In this document: positions 33,850-45,344 of the stretch, piece by piece | How positions within the stretch are numbered: the stretch's first letter is position 1 | Layout: each line of letters begins with the position of its first letter | NCBI RefSeq assembly: GCF_036370855.1 | Contig: NC_088101.1 | Span: forward strand, 6,827,501 to 6,891,500 | Direction: 5' to 3' | Source: Dromaius novaehollandiae | Lineage: Eukaryota; Chordata; Aves; Casuariiformes; Dromaiidae | Length of the DNA stretch: 64,000 nt | Notes under the pieces: model-generated | What the model was told of the DNA's origin: nothing | Databases searched by the model: none | The model's input: only the letters and a program-made list of their open reading frames with translations | Translations under genes and position numbers: made by a program

Positions 33850-34690
33850 TAAACCTCACCGGGAACCTGCCGCAGCAGCGGGGGTGTTTCTGTGCCGGGG
33901 CCTGGGAGTCGCTTTGCTCCCCACCGCCCCCCTTGGCCACCGGGTCCCCGGGGCTCTGGCCAGGGCTGCTGTCCTGGGGCTGAAGGGGGCGTGGCCAGAG
34001 CTGGGGTGGGGCGGGGCTGAAGGCCAGGGCGGGGCCGGAACCAGGGGCGGGGCAAGGCTGCAGGTGAGGTGGGGCCGGGCCAGGCCAGGGGCGGAGCAGA
34101 ACTGTGAGGTGGGTGGGGCCAGTGCCAGGGGCAGGGTGGAGCAAGGTGGGGTGGAGCCAAGGGAGGGGCGGGGCCAGAGCAGTGGGCAGGGCCAGATCCA
34201 GTGTGGGGTGGAGCTGTGGGCGGGGACATGGGCAGGGCAGTCCCAGGTGGCCCCTTCCTGGAACCTGCGCAGCTGCTCTGGCCCCCAGACCCGCGAGCGG
34301 GCAGTGGTGGTGGGTGGTGGTGGCGCTCGGTGTCCGGGACCCCCGGGCCGCCCCCTCCCTGGTGCGGGGCTCCCGCTTGCCGCAGCCTGGAGCCTGGGGC
34401 CGGGCGGCCCGGCCGGGGCTGCCCAGGCCGGGGGGGTCTGCCCGGGCCGGGTCTGGGGCGTGTGTTTGGCGGGCGGGGGGCTCTGCCCACCCAGGCGACG
34501 CGGCTCTGGGGTGGGCGCGGGGCAGGAGGCAGCTGCAGGCCCGGCCTGGTGCCTACCTGTTGGTGCCGCTGCCGGCGCGGCCCGGGCCCTGTGGGGGCAC
34601 AGAGCAGCCGCGCTCGGCCAGGTTTGGGCTGCGGGGCTGGTGGGGGCCGGCGCGGTGCAGTAAAGGCCGAGGGGCCGGAGCCCAGCGCCT
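33850..34690 (-). promoter_or_regulatory. GC-rich island upstream of the MROH-like gene
   Basis: From 33985 to 34225 the plus strand repeats GGGGCGGGGC and GCCAGGGGCGG boxes about every 20-30 bp, a dense cluster of Sp1/KLF-type sites. The island continues CpG-rich to about 34690. A minus-strand donor (ACCAACAG/GTAGGC) ends a possible non-coding first exon at 34560. This is the likely promoter of the MROH-like gene. Confidence 0.55.
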
Positions 34691-34899
34691 GCCCGGCCTG
34701 GGCTGCCCAGTGCCGCGGGGCTGGGCCCTGCCTGCAGGGAGCGGAGGGTCCCCCTGGCCCAGGGGCCTGGCTAACACCCCCTGGTGCTGGGAGGGGAGGG
34801 CTGGTGCCTGGGGGCTGCGAAAGGGGCTCAGGGCACTGCTGTGGGGCTGGAATTGGGGGTGGTGCAGGGCTGGGAGGGGAGGGTGAAGGGGCAGTTTGG

Positions 34900-35150
34900 G
34901 GGGCTCAGTCTCCACTTCAGAGCCCCCAAATGAGCACCTGGAGCCTGTCTGGGAGCACCAGAAACGCAGTGCTTGGGGATGGAGGCTAAGTCCTGCATTT
35001 CTGGTGCTCCCAGACAAGCACTGGGGGCTCGTTTGGGGGCTCCAAAATGGAGGCTCATCCTGCGAGTCTGGGGCTGAAGCCCAGGCTGCTGGGACTAGTC
35101 TCAGAGCTCAGAAAGGGGGCTTAGTCCTGGGTTTGGGTGCTGAAAAACAG
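34900..35150 (-). repeat. Minisatellite of the 19.2-19.9 kb family, inverted
   Basis: Units such as AGGCTAAGTCCTGCATTTC and GGGGGCTCCAAAATGGAGGC are reverse complements of the units at 19200-19900, so the MROH-like gene is flanked by this family in opposite orientations. The 3' part also forms the left edge of duplication unit A. Confidence 0.7.
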
Positions 35151-35159
35151 GTTGAGGGA

Positions 35160-38100
35160 GCTATATTGGGCCTTCGGCCCCTGCACCCCTCCGGCACCTA
35201 AGCCCCTTCCGCCCTTCCGCCACTTCGGCCCCTTCCGCGCCCTCCGCCCCTCGCCCTCCGCCCCGCCGCCCCGCCGCCCTCCCGCCCTCCGCCTCTCCGC
35301 CCTCCGCCCTTCGGCCCCCCGCCCTCCGCCCTTCCGCCCTCCGCCCCTCCGCCCCTCCGCCTTCCGCCCCTCCGCCTTCCGCCCTCCGCCCCTCCGTCCT
35401 CCGCCCCTCCGCCTTCCCGCCCTCCGCCCCTCTGCTATCCGCCTCTATGCCCTCCCGTCCTCCCCCCCTCCGCCCTCCCGCCCTCTGGCCCTCCGCCTTC
35501 CGCCCCTCCGCCCTTCCGCCCCTCCACCCTCCGCCCCTCCGCCCGACCGCCCCTCCACCCTCCGCCCTTCCGCCCTCCGTCCCTCTGCCCTCCGCCCTTC
35601 CGCCCTCCGCCCTTCCGCCCCTCCGCCTTCCGCCCCTCCGCCCTGCGCCCCTCCGCCCCTCCGCTTTCCGCCCCTCCGCCCTCCGCTCCTCCGCCCTCCG
35701 CACTTCCGCACTCCGCCCTCCCACCCTTCCGCCCTCCGTCCCTCCGCCATCCGCCCTTCCGCCCCTCCGCCCCCCGCCTTCCGCCCTCCGCACTCTGCCC
35801 TCCGCCCCTCCGCCCCTCCGCCCTCCCGCCCTCCGCCCTTCCGCCCCTCCGGCCTCCGCCCTTCCGCCCCTCCGCCCTTCCGCCCTCCGCCCCTCCGCCC
35901 TCCGCCCTTCCGCCCTCCGCCCCACGCCCCTCCGCCCTCCGCCCCTCCGCCCCTCCGCCCTCCGTCCACCGCCCTTCCGCCCCTCCGCCCTTCCGCCTTC
36001 CGCCCTCCGCCCTCCCGCCCCTCCGTCCTCCGCCTTCCCGCCCTCCGCCCCTCTGCTATCCGCCCTCTGCCCCTCCGCCTTCCGCCTTCCGCCCTCGGCC
36101 CCTCCGCCCTTCCGCCCCCGCCCCTCCGCCCTCCCGCCCCCCGCCCTTCTGCCATCCGCCCGACCGCCCCTCCGCCCTCCACCCTTCCGCCCCGCCGCCC
36201 TCCGCCCCGCCGCCCTCCGCCCCTCCGCCCCTCCGCCCCTCCGCCCTCCGCCCTGCCCCACCCCCCTCCGCCCTCCGCCCCTCCCCCCACCGCCCTTCTG
36301 CCCCTCCGCACTCCGCCCCTCCGCCCTCCGCCCTTCCGCCCTCCACCCTCCACCCCTCCGCCCTTCCGCCCTCCGCCCCTCCGCCCTTCGGCCCTCCGCC
36401 CTTAGCCCCTCCGCCCCTCCGCCCTTCCACCCCTCCGCCCCTCCGCCCCACGCCCCTCCGCCCCTCCGCCCCTCCGCCCTCCCGCCTTCCGCCTTCCGCC
36501 CTCCCGTCCTCCGCCCTTCCGCCCTCCCCCCTCCGCCTCTCCGCCCCTCCGCTTTCCGCCCCTCCGCCTTCCACCCCTCCGCCCTCCGCCCTCCGCACTT
36601 CCGCACTCCGCCCTCCCGCCCCTCCGCCCTCCGCACTTCCGCCCTTCCGCCCTCCGCCCTCTGTCCTCCACCCTTCCGCCCACCGCCCTTCCGCCCTCCG
36701 CCCTTCCGCCCCTCCGCCATCCGCCCCTCCGCCCTTCCGCCCTCCCGCCCTCCGTCCCTCCGCCCTCCGCCCCTCCGCCTTCCGCCCCTCCGCCTTCCGC
36801 CCCTCCGCCCTCCGCCCTCCGCACTTCCGCCCTCCGCCCCTCCGCCCTCCGCCCTTCCGCCCCTCCGCCATCCGCCCCTCCGCCCTCCCGCCCTCCGTCC
36901 CTCCGCCCCTCCGCCTTCCGCCCCTCCGCCTTCCGCCCTCCGCACTTCTGCACTCCGCCCCTCCGCTTTCCGCCCTTCCGCCCCTCCGCTTTCCGCCCTT
37001 CCGCCCCTCCGCCCTCCGCACTTCCGCACTCCGCCCCTCCGCCTTCCGCCCCTCCGCCCTCCGCCTCTCCGCCCTCCCGCCCTCCGCCTCTCTGCCCTCC
37101 CGCCCTCCGCCCTTCCGCCCTCCGCCTGACCACTCCTCCGCCCTCCGCCCTTCCGCCCTCCGCCCTCCACCCTTCCGCCTTCCGCCCGCCGCCCTTCCGC
37201 CTCTCCGCCCTCCCGCCCTCCGTCCCTCCGCCCTTCCGCCCCCCGCCCGACCGCCCTCCGCCTGACCGCTCCTCCGCCCTTCCGTCCTCCGCCCTTCCGC
37301 CCTCCGCCCCACCGCCCTCCGCCCTTCCGCCCTCCGCCCGACCGCCCCTCCGCCCTCCGCCCATCCACCCTTCCGCCTTCCGCCCTCCCGCCCTCCGCCC
37401 CTCCGCCCCTCCGCCCCCCGCCCTCCCGCTATCCGCCCCTCTCCCCCTGCCTTTCTGCCCTCCGCCCTCCAGCCCTCCGCCCTCCGGCCCTCCCGCCCCT
37501 CCGCCCACCACCCCTCCGCCCTCCGGCCCTCCGCCCCTCCGCCCTTCCACCCTCCGCCCTCCGCCCCTCCGCCCTCCGCCCTTCCGCCATTCGCCCTCAG
37601 GCCCTCCGCCCTTCCGCCCCTCTGCCGTTCCGCCCTCCGCCCCTCCGCCCTCCACCCTTCCGCCCTCTGCCCTCCACCCTCCGCCCTTCCGCCCCTCCGC
37701 CCCTCCGCCCTTCCGCACTCCGCCCTCCCGCTATCCACCCCCCTCCCCCTGCCTTTCTGCCCTTCCGCCCGGCCGCCCTCCGCCCACCGCCCACCGCCCC
37801 TCCGCCTTCCGCCCTCCGCCCTCCCGCCCATTCGCACTCCGCCCCTCCGCCCTCCCGCCCTCCGCCCTTCCACCCTCCCGCCCTCCGCCCTCCGTGCCTC
37901 CACCCTCCGCCCTTCCGCTTTCCGCCCCTCCGCCTTCCGCCCCTCCTCCCTCCGCCCTTCCGCCCATCTGCCCACCGCCCTTCCGCCCCTTCGCCTTCCG
38001 CCCCTCCGCACTCCGCCCCTCCGCCCCTCCACCCTCCGCCCTCCCGCCCCTCCGCCTTCCGCCCCTCCGCAGTTCCGCCCTCCGCCCCTCCGCCCCCAGC

Positions 38101-38560
38101 ACTCCGCCCCTCTGCCTCTTCGCCCTTCCACCCTTCCGCCCTCCGCCCTTCCGCCCTCCGCCCCTCCCGCCCTCCACCCCTCCGCCACTTCCCCCCCCGC
38201 CCTTCCGCCCCTCATCCCTCCGCTCCTCCGCCCTCCGCCCCTTCCTCTCCTCCGCCATTTGGCCCTTCTGCCCTTTCCGCCCCTTCTGCCCCTTGCACCC
38301 CTCCGCCCTTCGGCCCCTCCGCCCTCCCGCCTCTCCATCCCTATGCCCTTCCACTCCTCCGCCCTTCCGCCCTCCGCTCTCCAACCATCCGCCCTCCAAC
38401 CTTCCGCCCTCCGCCCTTCTTCCCTTCTGCCCTTCCACGCTCTGCCCCTCCGCCCTCCTGCCTCTCCGCCCGTTCCACCGTTTCCGCCCTTCCGCCCCTC
38501 CAGCCTTCCGCCTCTTCCGCCCCTTCCTCCCTGCCTCTCCTTCCGCCCCAGAAGGGCCAC
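35160..38560 (+). repeat. 3.4-kb array of 7-8 bp CCGCCC units (unit A)
   Basis: Almost pure repeats of CCGCCCT, CCGCCCCT and CCGCCCTT, with one CpG per unit and very little A. The complement GGGCGG is the Sp1 GC-box core, giving several hundred copies. Both strands stay open in several frames (up to 1,006 codons) because stop codons cannot form; these frames are not genes. Confidence 0.97.
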
Positions 38561-38995
38561 GGCCAGGGTGGAGCGGCGGAAAAAAGGGCCATGGCCACGG
38601 CCAGGGCCGGCGGGCAGAAGGAAGGGCCACGGCCAGGGCCAGCGGGCGGGCGGAAGGATGGAAGGAAGGGCCACGGCCAGGGCGGGCGGGCGGAAGGGCC
38701 ACGGCCAGGACCAGCGGGTGGAAGAAAGGAAGGAAGGGCCACGGCCAGGGCGGGCAGGCGGAAGGAAGGTAGGAAGGAAGGGCCACGGCCAGGGCGGGCG
38801 GGCGGACGGAAGGAAGGGAGGGGCACGGCCAGGGCGGGTGGGCGGAAGGAAGGGCCACGACCAGGGCGGGCGGGCGGGCGGGCGGAAGGAAGGGCCACGG
38901 CCAGTGCGGGCGGGCAGAAGGAAGGAAGGGCAGGCGGGCCACCGCCACTGCCAGGGCAGGCAGGCGGAATGAAGGAAGGGCCACAGCCAGGGCCG
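38560..38995 (+). repeat. GC-rich minisatellite, about 30-bp unit (unit A)
   Basis: Tandem units close to GGGCCACGGCCAGGGCGGGC followed by GGGCGGAAGGAA, roughly a dozen copies with variable GGGC and GGAA sub-repeats. Consecutive GGG runs make G-quadruplexes likely. Confidence 0.95.
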
Positions 38996-40002
38996 GAAGT
39001 TACACAATCCAGGCAGGGTCACAGCAAAGAACCTGTCATGACACACACAGAATTTTATGTGATTTACTACACTCAATTTGTGCTGGAGGAGTATTCACCT
39101 CTCACACATGCCTCCTCCAACACTGACAGCACATGCTGACATACTGCCTTCAATATAAGGCACAGAGACTGCAGCTGTGCTAGCAACTAGAGCAGGAAGT
39201 ACTGTCCAGCCAGCATTTTATCTTCCTCCAGTTTTTTCCCTTTTGTCTCTAGTACCTACTGTCCTGGTATAATTGTCATCACCCTCCCCCCCACTCCACT
39301 GCAGCTTGTTGGAAGTTATGCTGATACATAGAAGAGGTATACATTTCACAGCCTCATAAAACTATTTCACAAGCATGACACAAGCCCTTATCAAACCAAG
39401 GCTGCCCCCGGGTTAGCAGTCACCATTCCTTTTAATGGCACTGTAATGCAGCTTGTCTTGTTCTCCTTAGTGTTTCATGTTTCTTCACTTGCTGGGAAGA
39501 AGGTTTCTTTAACCAGCTTGCCTTGATGCTATTTATTCAGAGAACTGATGCCCTGCTGCTGCCACCAACACAGCCTTGCTTCAGCCCTTGGGAAGTCGAG
39601 GCACACCACATTCTGACAGGAAGGTGACACAAGCTGACAGCCTGAGGACAAGACACAGGGAACAGCAGGTTCTGCAACAACTGCACTCTCATTCAGCCAG
39701 TGCAGAGCCTGCAGAGATGCTCCCCTTGTCAAGGGCCCCATCTCCTTGTCAAGGACTGCTCCCTGTCCCCCCAGCTAGGCACAGACTTGCCAGGCTGATG
39801 CTCTGGCAGCTGTCAGAGCCCTTAGCAGGCTAACCAGCCCTCTCTGCTGCTCCTGCTAGTGGGAAGCCTGCAAAGAAACACCCTCTCTTGATGAGGTGAC
39901 CCTCACCCATGTTGTGACTTGGGGCCTCAGGCCCATGGAGCCAGCTCTGACTCCAGGCACTCTCTCTCCCCACTTCTCCTTGAAAAAGCATCAGGCAATA
40001 CA
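38996..40002. other. 1-kb segment present only in unit A
   Basis: Ordinary-composition DNA between the array and the point where similarity to unit B resumes (40003). In unit B the array joins directly to the equivalent of 40003. No gene recognised. Confidence 0.7.
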
Positions 40003-42850
40003 CTCATTCCCTCCCCCTCTCCCCCCACCTTTTCTTCTACCTGGGCACTTCCAGTTGAGTGCTTGGCCTCAAGCCAGGGCAAGTCTTTCACCAATTCAAC
40101 AAGGCCCAAACAGCACCCCTGATTTTCAGCTAAGTTTTTGAGTATGGAATAGCAATAACCCAATCCCACCAAGAGTGCCTCTACTACAGAGTTACTATGA
40201 CACACAGGACAGCATTCAGATCTAGGACACCCCCACTGACACCACTTTCCCTTCTCACCATAGTCTAATTCCAACAGATGCTTCTTCCCCTGGACAACAG
40301 CATGAAGTCACCACGGCTTCAAGTTGTTTTTAAAGCAGTTACACACCTAAAGGTACTACAGAAAGAGACAGGATAATCCTCAACAGAAAAAGACAAGCTA
40401 ACAGTCCTTTCCCAAGCCAGGGCCCTCTAGGAAGGGAGCATTTCAACACCAGAAAGAGGACCAGAATGGGAGCAGTCCCTCTGCCTCAGCTTAGGAAGCC
40501 AGGGAGCAGTAAAAGCAAGAACTCAATTCTGTCCTCCAGAGCAAGGCCAGAGCTGGAGACAAGACAGAGTAGCTGGGAGCATTAGGTCTCATGCTTATGT
40601 TAGGTCTGTCCCTACGCCAAGCAGGACTCGTGGATGGTTAACTTCACTAGGCCTGTACATAACACTAGCCCTGCTCTGAGCTGCAGCCCTTAGCTTCCCT
40701 GCTACAGCAACCCCAGTGCTCCCTTGCATGTCCACACAGGTAACTGGTTTCTGTCCCCCTCCCCACCCCCTTTGTGGCTGCGTAACTCCATACATCCACA
40801 TGTCACATTAAATGGAAGGGGAGGACAGAGGCCAGGATTCCCTCATCAGCAAGGACACAGCCTGCACACATCCACCCACCAGCTCACAGCTCCAGTGCTG
40901 CCCTGCTGCAAAATTAAAGCAGGCCTCCCTTTGTGAGGACAGCAGTGAGACAGGAAACCATATATTCCACACCATTAACCCTCAAGTACACTTCCCTCTA
41001 ACCAAGCTCCAGACTACCAAGCCTCTACAACCTGCAACAGTTGGGTTTCAGCTATTTCAGCTTAACACTGGATACACTGAACTATTTAGCAGCTTAACAC
41101 CCTTGGCACATTTAACTTGCATTCACACCCAGGGATTAGCCTGAGAGTGCAGCCACTTTATAGGTCAAACCCTCCCACAGTGGAGTCTAGCTTTTTCTTA
41201 AAAAGAAAAACCTTCACCCCCCTGAGACACTTTCAAAGCCATTTGTGGTTTTTTATATTGGTCTCTTCAGGGCAAGCATCTGAAGAGAAGCAGTGTCTGA
41301 AGACCCTGTCACACAACACTAAGACCTCCCAGTCACTGCTAGAACTCCTCCCCAGCACACCTCACTGTATCCCCCAGCTCTTACAGGTGCACCTCACTGG
41401 GACATGCCAGGTGAGGGTAACCACCTCACACACACACCCCCCCCAGACCCCCTCACAGCTGGGACACTGAGTGGGTGGCATGCCCACTGCTAGTTACTGC
41501 TTGTAAAGCATTTCCATGTGACTACACTAATCCCAACACAAGCTTTGAGCTCACCACAAGAAAACCCTCTGTGTCATCAGACAGAATCCACAAGGAAATC
41601 CTGACTATCAACTAGTCAAGCATCTTGTAGTTCAGCAAGACAGGAACTCACAATGAGCCTGGAGTTGAACAGTGCTGACCCCTCCAAAAGGCAAGCCTGC
41701 CAAGAGCCATGCTTTGCACTTTCAGCTACTTCCAGAGAAGCAAGACTCTGCACACTGGGCAGCACAGGGTGTCCTATCATTTTACCCTTGATGTGGTAGC
41801 TGGCCCCCTTCTGTGTCCTGGGGGCATAAGCCATGTCTTTAGCTAGGGCAGCAGCAGCTCAGGCTTTTGAAGCCCAGAGACTGCAGCAGAGCTGTCCCAC
41901 AGCTGCTTCTCTCTTCTCAGCTGCAGCACTGCACATGCCTTTGGAGAGCTCCAGAGAGAAACAAGAGCATCCAAAGGGAGCTGGAAAAAGAAGAGACACA
42001 TTTCTCCTCAAAACATAGTACTGCCAAGCATCTGCCAAACATGGCTGTGAAGCTACTGACCAAACTTGGGAGTTCTTTAAACACTGTGTTTTGTCTCTCA
42101 TTCTTCTCTACTAGGCTCACTAATAACAACACTGCTTAATTTAAGCTTGAAGCATGAAGATTTAAGAAAACCTGCCTTAAGTACTGGGACATTTGGAGAA
42201 AACTATCTCACCTCCATCTCAGAAGGCACAGGCATAGTCAAGGAATGACTCTGACCCAATTCTGTCATAGGAACTGGGTTTTGTGGTCAGAAAACAATGC
42301 TTTTGAAGAACTCCCTTCTGACCTGATGATTTAAGCATCTGTCACAGCCTTCTTGCCCCCAGTCTCCCCCATATACTAGCCTTTCCTGCAAGATAAGGAG
42401 ATGCAATAAACAAACTGCATGAAAGATGAATTCAAGCCCTCCAAGCTGCAAAGATTCTACATCTGACCAGCTGTTTTGGCTTAGCACTCTTTGCTTTCCA
42501 AGAAGTGAGACTAGGAGTTTTCAAGCTTTTCCTGGTGGGACACTCTTCCCATTTAAAGAGAGCAGCCTGAGAATGAGGCTACCAGAACTCAAAGGGCACA
42601 GCTTTTCAACAAGGACTCCTCAGGAGATCAGGAATATTGGCCCCTCAGATAACAAAACAACTCCTAACAAGGAGCACTCAACCCTAGTTACATACTTACC
42701 TCCCAGGGAACAGGAAACACAGCAGGACTCCAGAAATGAAGAGGAGATCAGAACTCTGGATGACCCAAACTCACACAGAAACAGAGTCAGCCTTTACACA
42801 CCTATAGACCTACAATAACAAGGCACCACAACAAACTTATTAGTCACCTC
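40003..42850. other. Unique-looking DNA shared by units A and B
   Basis: Matches 51795-55290 closely apart from the solo LTR in B. The open frames are short (130 codons or fewer) and of no known family; a plus-strand AATAAA occurs near 42404. I see no supported gene. Confidence 0.5.
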
Positions 42851-43140
42851 ACACAGAACTTCACACAGCATTAAACAGACAAAACACAAGCACCACCCTA
42901 GAGACCCCAGCCCCCAAAAACACCCATCCTACACAACACAGACACAGCACAAACAAAACACCCCACACTCCCTCCAGGACACCCAACAGGAACAAGCACC
43001 CCCTCACCAAGCTTAAATGCAGCCCTCTGGCCAATGGGTAGAGGACGGGTGGGTGGAAGCCCCAGCTGAGCCTGGTCAGGGCAGCCACAGCTGAGCCTGG
43101 TCAGGGCAATTAAGGCCTCCTGCTGCACCAAGGGCCCTAG
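42850..43140 (-). promoter_or_regulatory. Promoter-like module, minus orientation (unit A)
   Basis: On the minus strand: ACCAGGCTCAGCTG twice (43108-43060), an ATTGG box (43035-43031), then GCATTTAAGC (43020-43011, TATA-like), then a GT-rich transcribed-looking stretch with a possible donor GTGAG/GTGACT near 42850. A diverged copy in the opposite orientation is at 43800-44040, and the unit B copy is at 55290-55645. It may be an LTR U3-type or gene promoter. Confidence 0.5.
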
Positions 43141-43189
43141 TGCCATAGCAAGAAAGCTCTTCCATGTGAAAAGTGACAGTCCCTTGGAA

Positions 43190-43590
43190 CACCTCACATG
43201 GAAACAAAGCTTAACCATGACAATTTTGTTGGGTGGGTAGATCTTCTAAGGAGCTGGTGTCACCTGCCCCCAAAGGCCTTTGATACGATGGTTGTGAAAG
43301 GCTTCTTTGAATACCTGCTAGCGTTTGATGTCGAGAACCTTCCCAGCACTTCCAAGAAGCTGTACCTGCCTAGATGTGCAGTGCGAGCATACAGTAATCC
43401 TTCTCCTGCAGTGTCACGTATCTTGCTATCTGTGGCTCAAGCATTCCCAGCACCAGAGGTGGTGCTTCTGCATTTCACATCCCTCACAGATTTTTCTTTC
43501 CTGAGAGTTTGTCCAGGTGTTTTTGAAGCCCATGTGAACTGTTCACATCCAGCCAGAAATTCCAGCGCCTATTTATGCATCATGTGAAGA
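43190..43590 (+). other. Unassigned open frame conserved in both units
   Basis: A plus-strand frame of up to 129 codons (unit B: 55699-56142, frame shifted near its end), including KAFDTMVV and FFEYLLAFDVENLP. It lies between the two outward-facing promoter-like modules. A TCTCCTGCAG acceptor-like site interrupts it near 43410. I recognise no family; it could be a decayed mobile-element or gene fragment. Confidence 0.25.
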
Positions 43591-43799
43591 AACATCTCTT
43601 GCATGCTTTGGGCCTGGCCCTTGCTAGCACTGCTTAGGGGCTTTTTTTAGTTCCTACAACACAAGAAGCAGAAAACAAACATTCTCCAGCTATTTTCTTC
43701 TCTTGCAGAATCTCCTGGTGTTTCCTCAGCAAACTCTAAACCTCTCTACTTGTTTTGTTGACCTTTAAAGGCTTCACCTTGCCATTCTTGCCTGTGCTG

Positions 43800-44040
43800 T
43801 CAAGACCCTGACCACACACACAGGTCCAAATTGCCTTGACCAGCCTCACCTGGAAGCTCCAGCCACGCCCCCTCTGCCCCTTGGCCTGAGGGCTGTATTT
43901 AAGCTGAGCCTTGGGGGTGGGGGCTTTGTTTGGCTGGTGTTGGGGTTGTGTGTCTCCTGGGTGTTGTTTGTGAGGTGTTGTTTGTGTTGTGAGTTGTGTG
44001 TTTTGTTTTTGGTGTTGTTTTTTAGGTGAGTCTTAAAGCT
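43800..44040 (+). promoter_or_regulatory. Promoter-like module, plus orientation (unit A only)
   Basis: Shares AATTGCC(T/C)TGACCAG, GAGGGCTG(T/C)ATTTAAGC and the following GT-rich stretch with the minus-strand module at 42850-43140, ending in a possible splice donor TTTTTAG/GTGAGTC near 44025. TATTTAAG is at 43896-43903. It is missing from unit B, where 43735-44737 has no counterpart. Confidence 0.5.
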
Positions 44041-44616
44041 GTGTTTTTTTTTCTGGTTTCTGGGTGGTTCTTGGAGCTGCCTTGTGGTGTCTTTCCTGTT
44101 TTTGGTTGTCTCTTATACTTCTGTTTAAGTTTTGCTTCTTCCTCCATTTTCTCCCACCAATGTTTGTTTGTCTCTTCATCTAGACTTTCAGTTTGGATGT
44201 GCTACCCTATGTTTTTCAGAGCTTGGGTGGCTGTGTGTGTTACAGTATTTTCGTAGCATGAAAGATATCTTGAGGTATTTGCTACTTTTTCCTGCAGCAT
44301 CTGATCTATTTTGTAGCTCAGTCATGCAGGTCTTTGGTCAGGTGTGGTGGAAGATGGAGCTGCTAACTGAGTTGTGAGGGCTTCTTCTCTTGACTTCTTG
44401 GGAGTATCCTAAGGGAGGTCAGGAGTGTTCCTGTTCTTAAACTTGACTTACCCATTACTGTGTTACTTCATTTCCCTGCAGGAGTTTGGAGGCCTTGGGG
44501 AAATGCCCTAGCTAAGAGCTTGGGTGCTGATATACCACCTTCCAGGAATGGTTGGTAAGCTACTGTTCACTTGTGTGCCTAAAACAGCATGAAAGCCTTG
44601 GTTGAACTGAAATAAA

Positions 44617-45344
44617 TGTTATGTAAAAACTGTGTGTGCTTAGCCACTGTAGCAGGGTCTGACCCTAGGGTTCTGCTGAGAAGTTCAAAGCCAAGTCAGA
44701 GTGAAAATGAGCATGTTTAATATCACATGTGCAGCATTTCCAGCTGGAGCTGGGTGCTGCTGAAGAGGGACCCTGAACAAAGAAATCCCTGGGCAATTGT
44801 AACTCTTCAGTCTAAGTTCTCCACCCCTTGTGTGGTAGTTGGGACTACCAGCAATACTCAGGTGTGGGGTCTTCCTGTTCCTCCTTGGGTCCTATTGCTG
44901 TCCCTAGGCAGGCTGTCTCTTTCCTCTTCTCTACTGCTGTGACTTGTGCTGAGGGATGTGCCTTTGTTCCTTGCTGGGTCCTGCCCTTGTCTCCCAAGGT
45001 CCTGAGGAGGAGGAGGTGGTAATTCCAGGCCACCCCAATGGACCCTGCCCCAGCAGGGAGAGGAGGCTTTGTTTCTCAAGGTCCTGATGCCCAGGGGCAC
45101 AGGCCTTATTTCAAAGTCCTGACATCCTCCCTTTCAGAGTGTGAGGCACAGGAATGCAGACTGCTTGTGACTTCCTCCTCTTTCCAGCCTGAACCAGCTC
45201 TGGGGCCCTCTTTCAGCTAACATGATGAGTCACCTGAGTGTGGCTTAAGGCTTCAGCAAATCTAGCTGCTCCTGCTAAGCAAGTCTCTTAGCAGTTGTTC
45301 TAAGCAGCTACCCCTGGACAGCCCCAGTCCAGTGCTCTTTAACA
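44617..45344 (-). repeat. Diverged LTR of the 757-bp LTR family (unit A)
   Basis: Most of this stretch aligns in order with the LTR at 48681-49437: TCTGACCCTAGG, CAGCTGGAGCTGGGTGC, TGTGGTAGTTGGGAC, GGAGAGGAGGCTTTG, and GACATCCTCCCTT. Ends of TGTTA and TAACA type are visible, but no target duplication, so the limits are approximate. Confidence 0.6.

Noticed and set aside
34101-35017. Open frames of 150-260 codons in the MROH upstream island
   Set aside because: GC-box repeats in overlapping frames on both strands; better explained as promoter DNA.
35160-38995. CRISPR array or telomere repeat
   Set aside because: Units are 7-8 or about 30 bp without unique spacers, and no TTAGGG motif is present.
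35161-39076. 735- and 1,006-codon minus-strand frames and 422/560-codon plus-strand frames
   Set aside because: By-products of the CCGCCC array; several overlapping frames are open on both strands at once.
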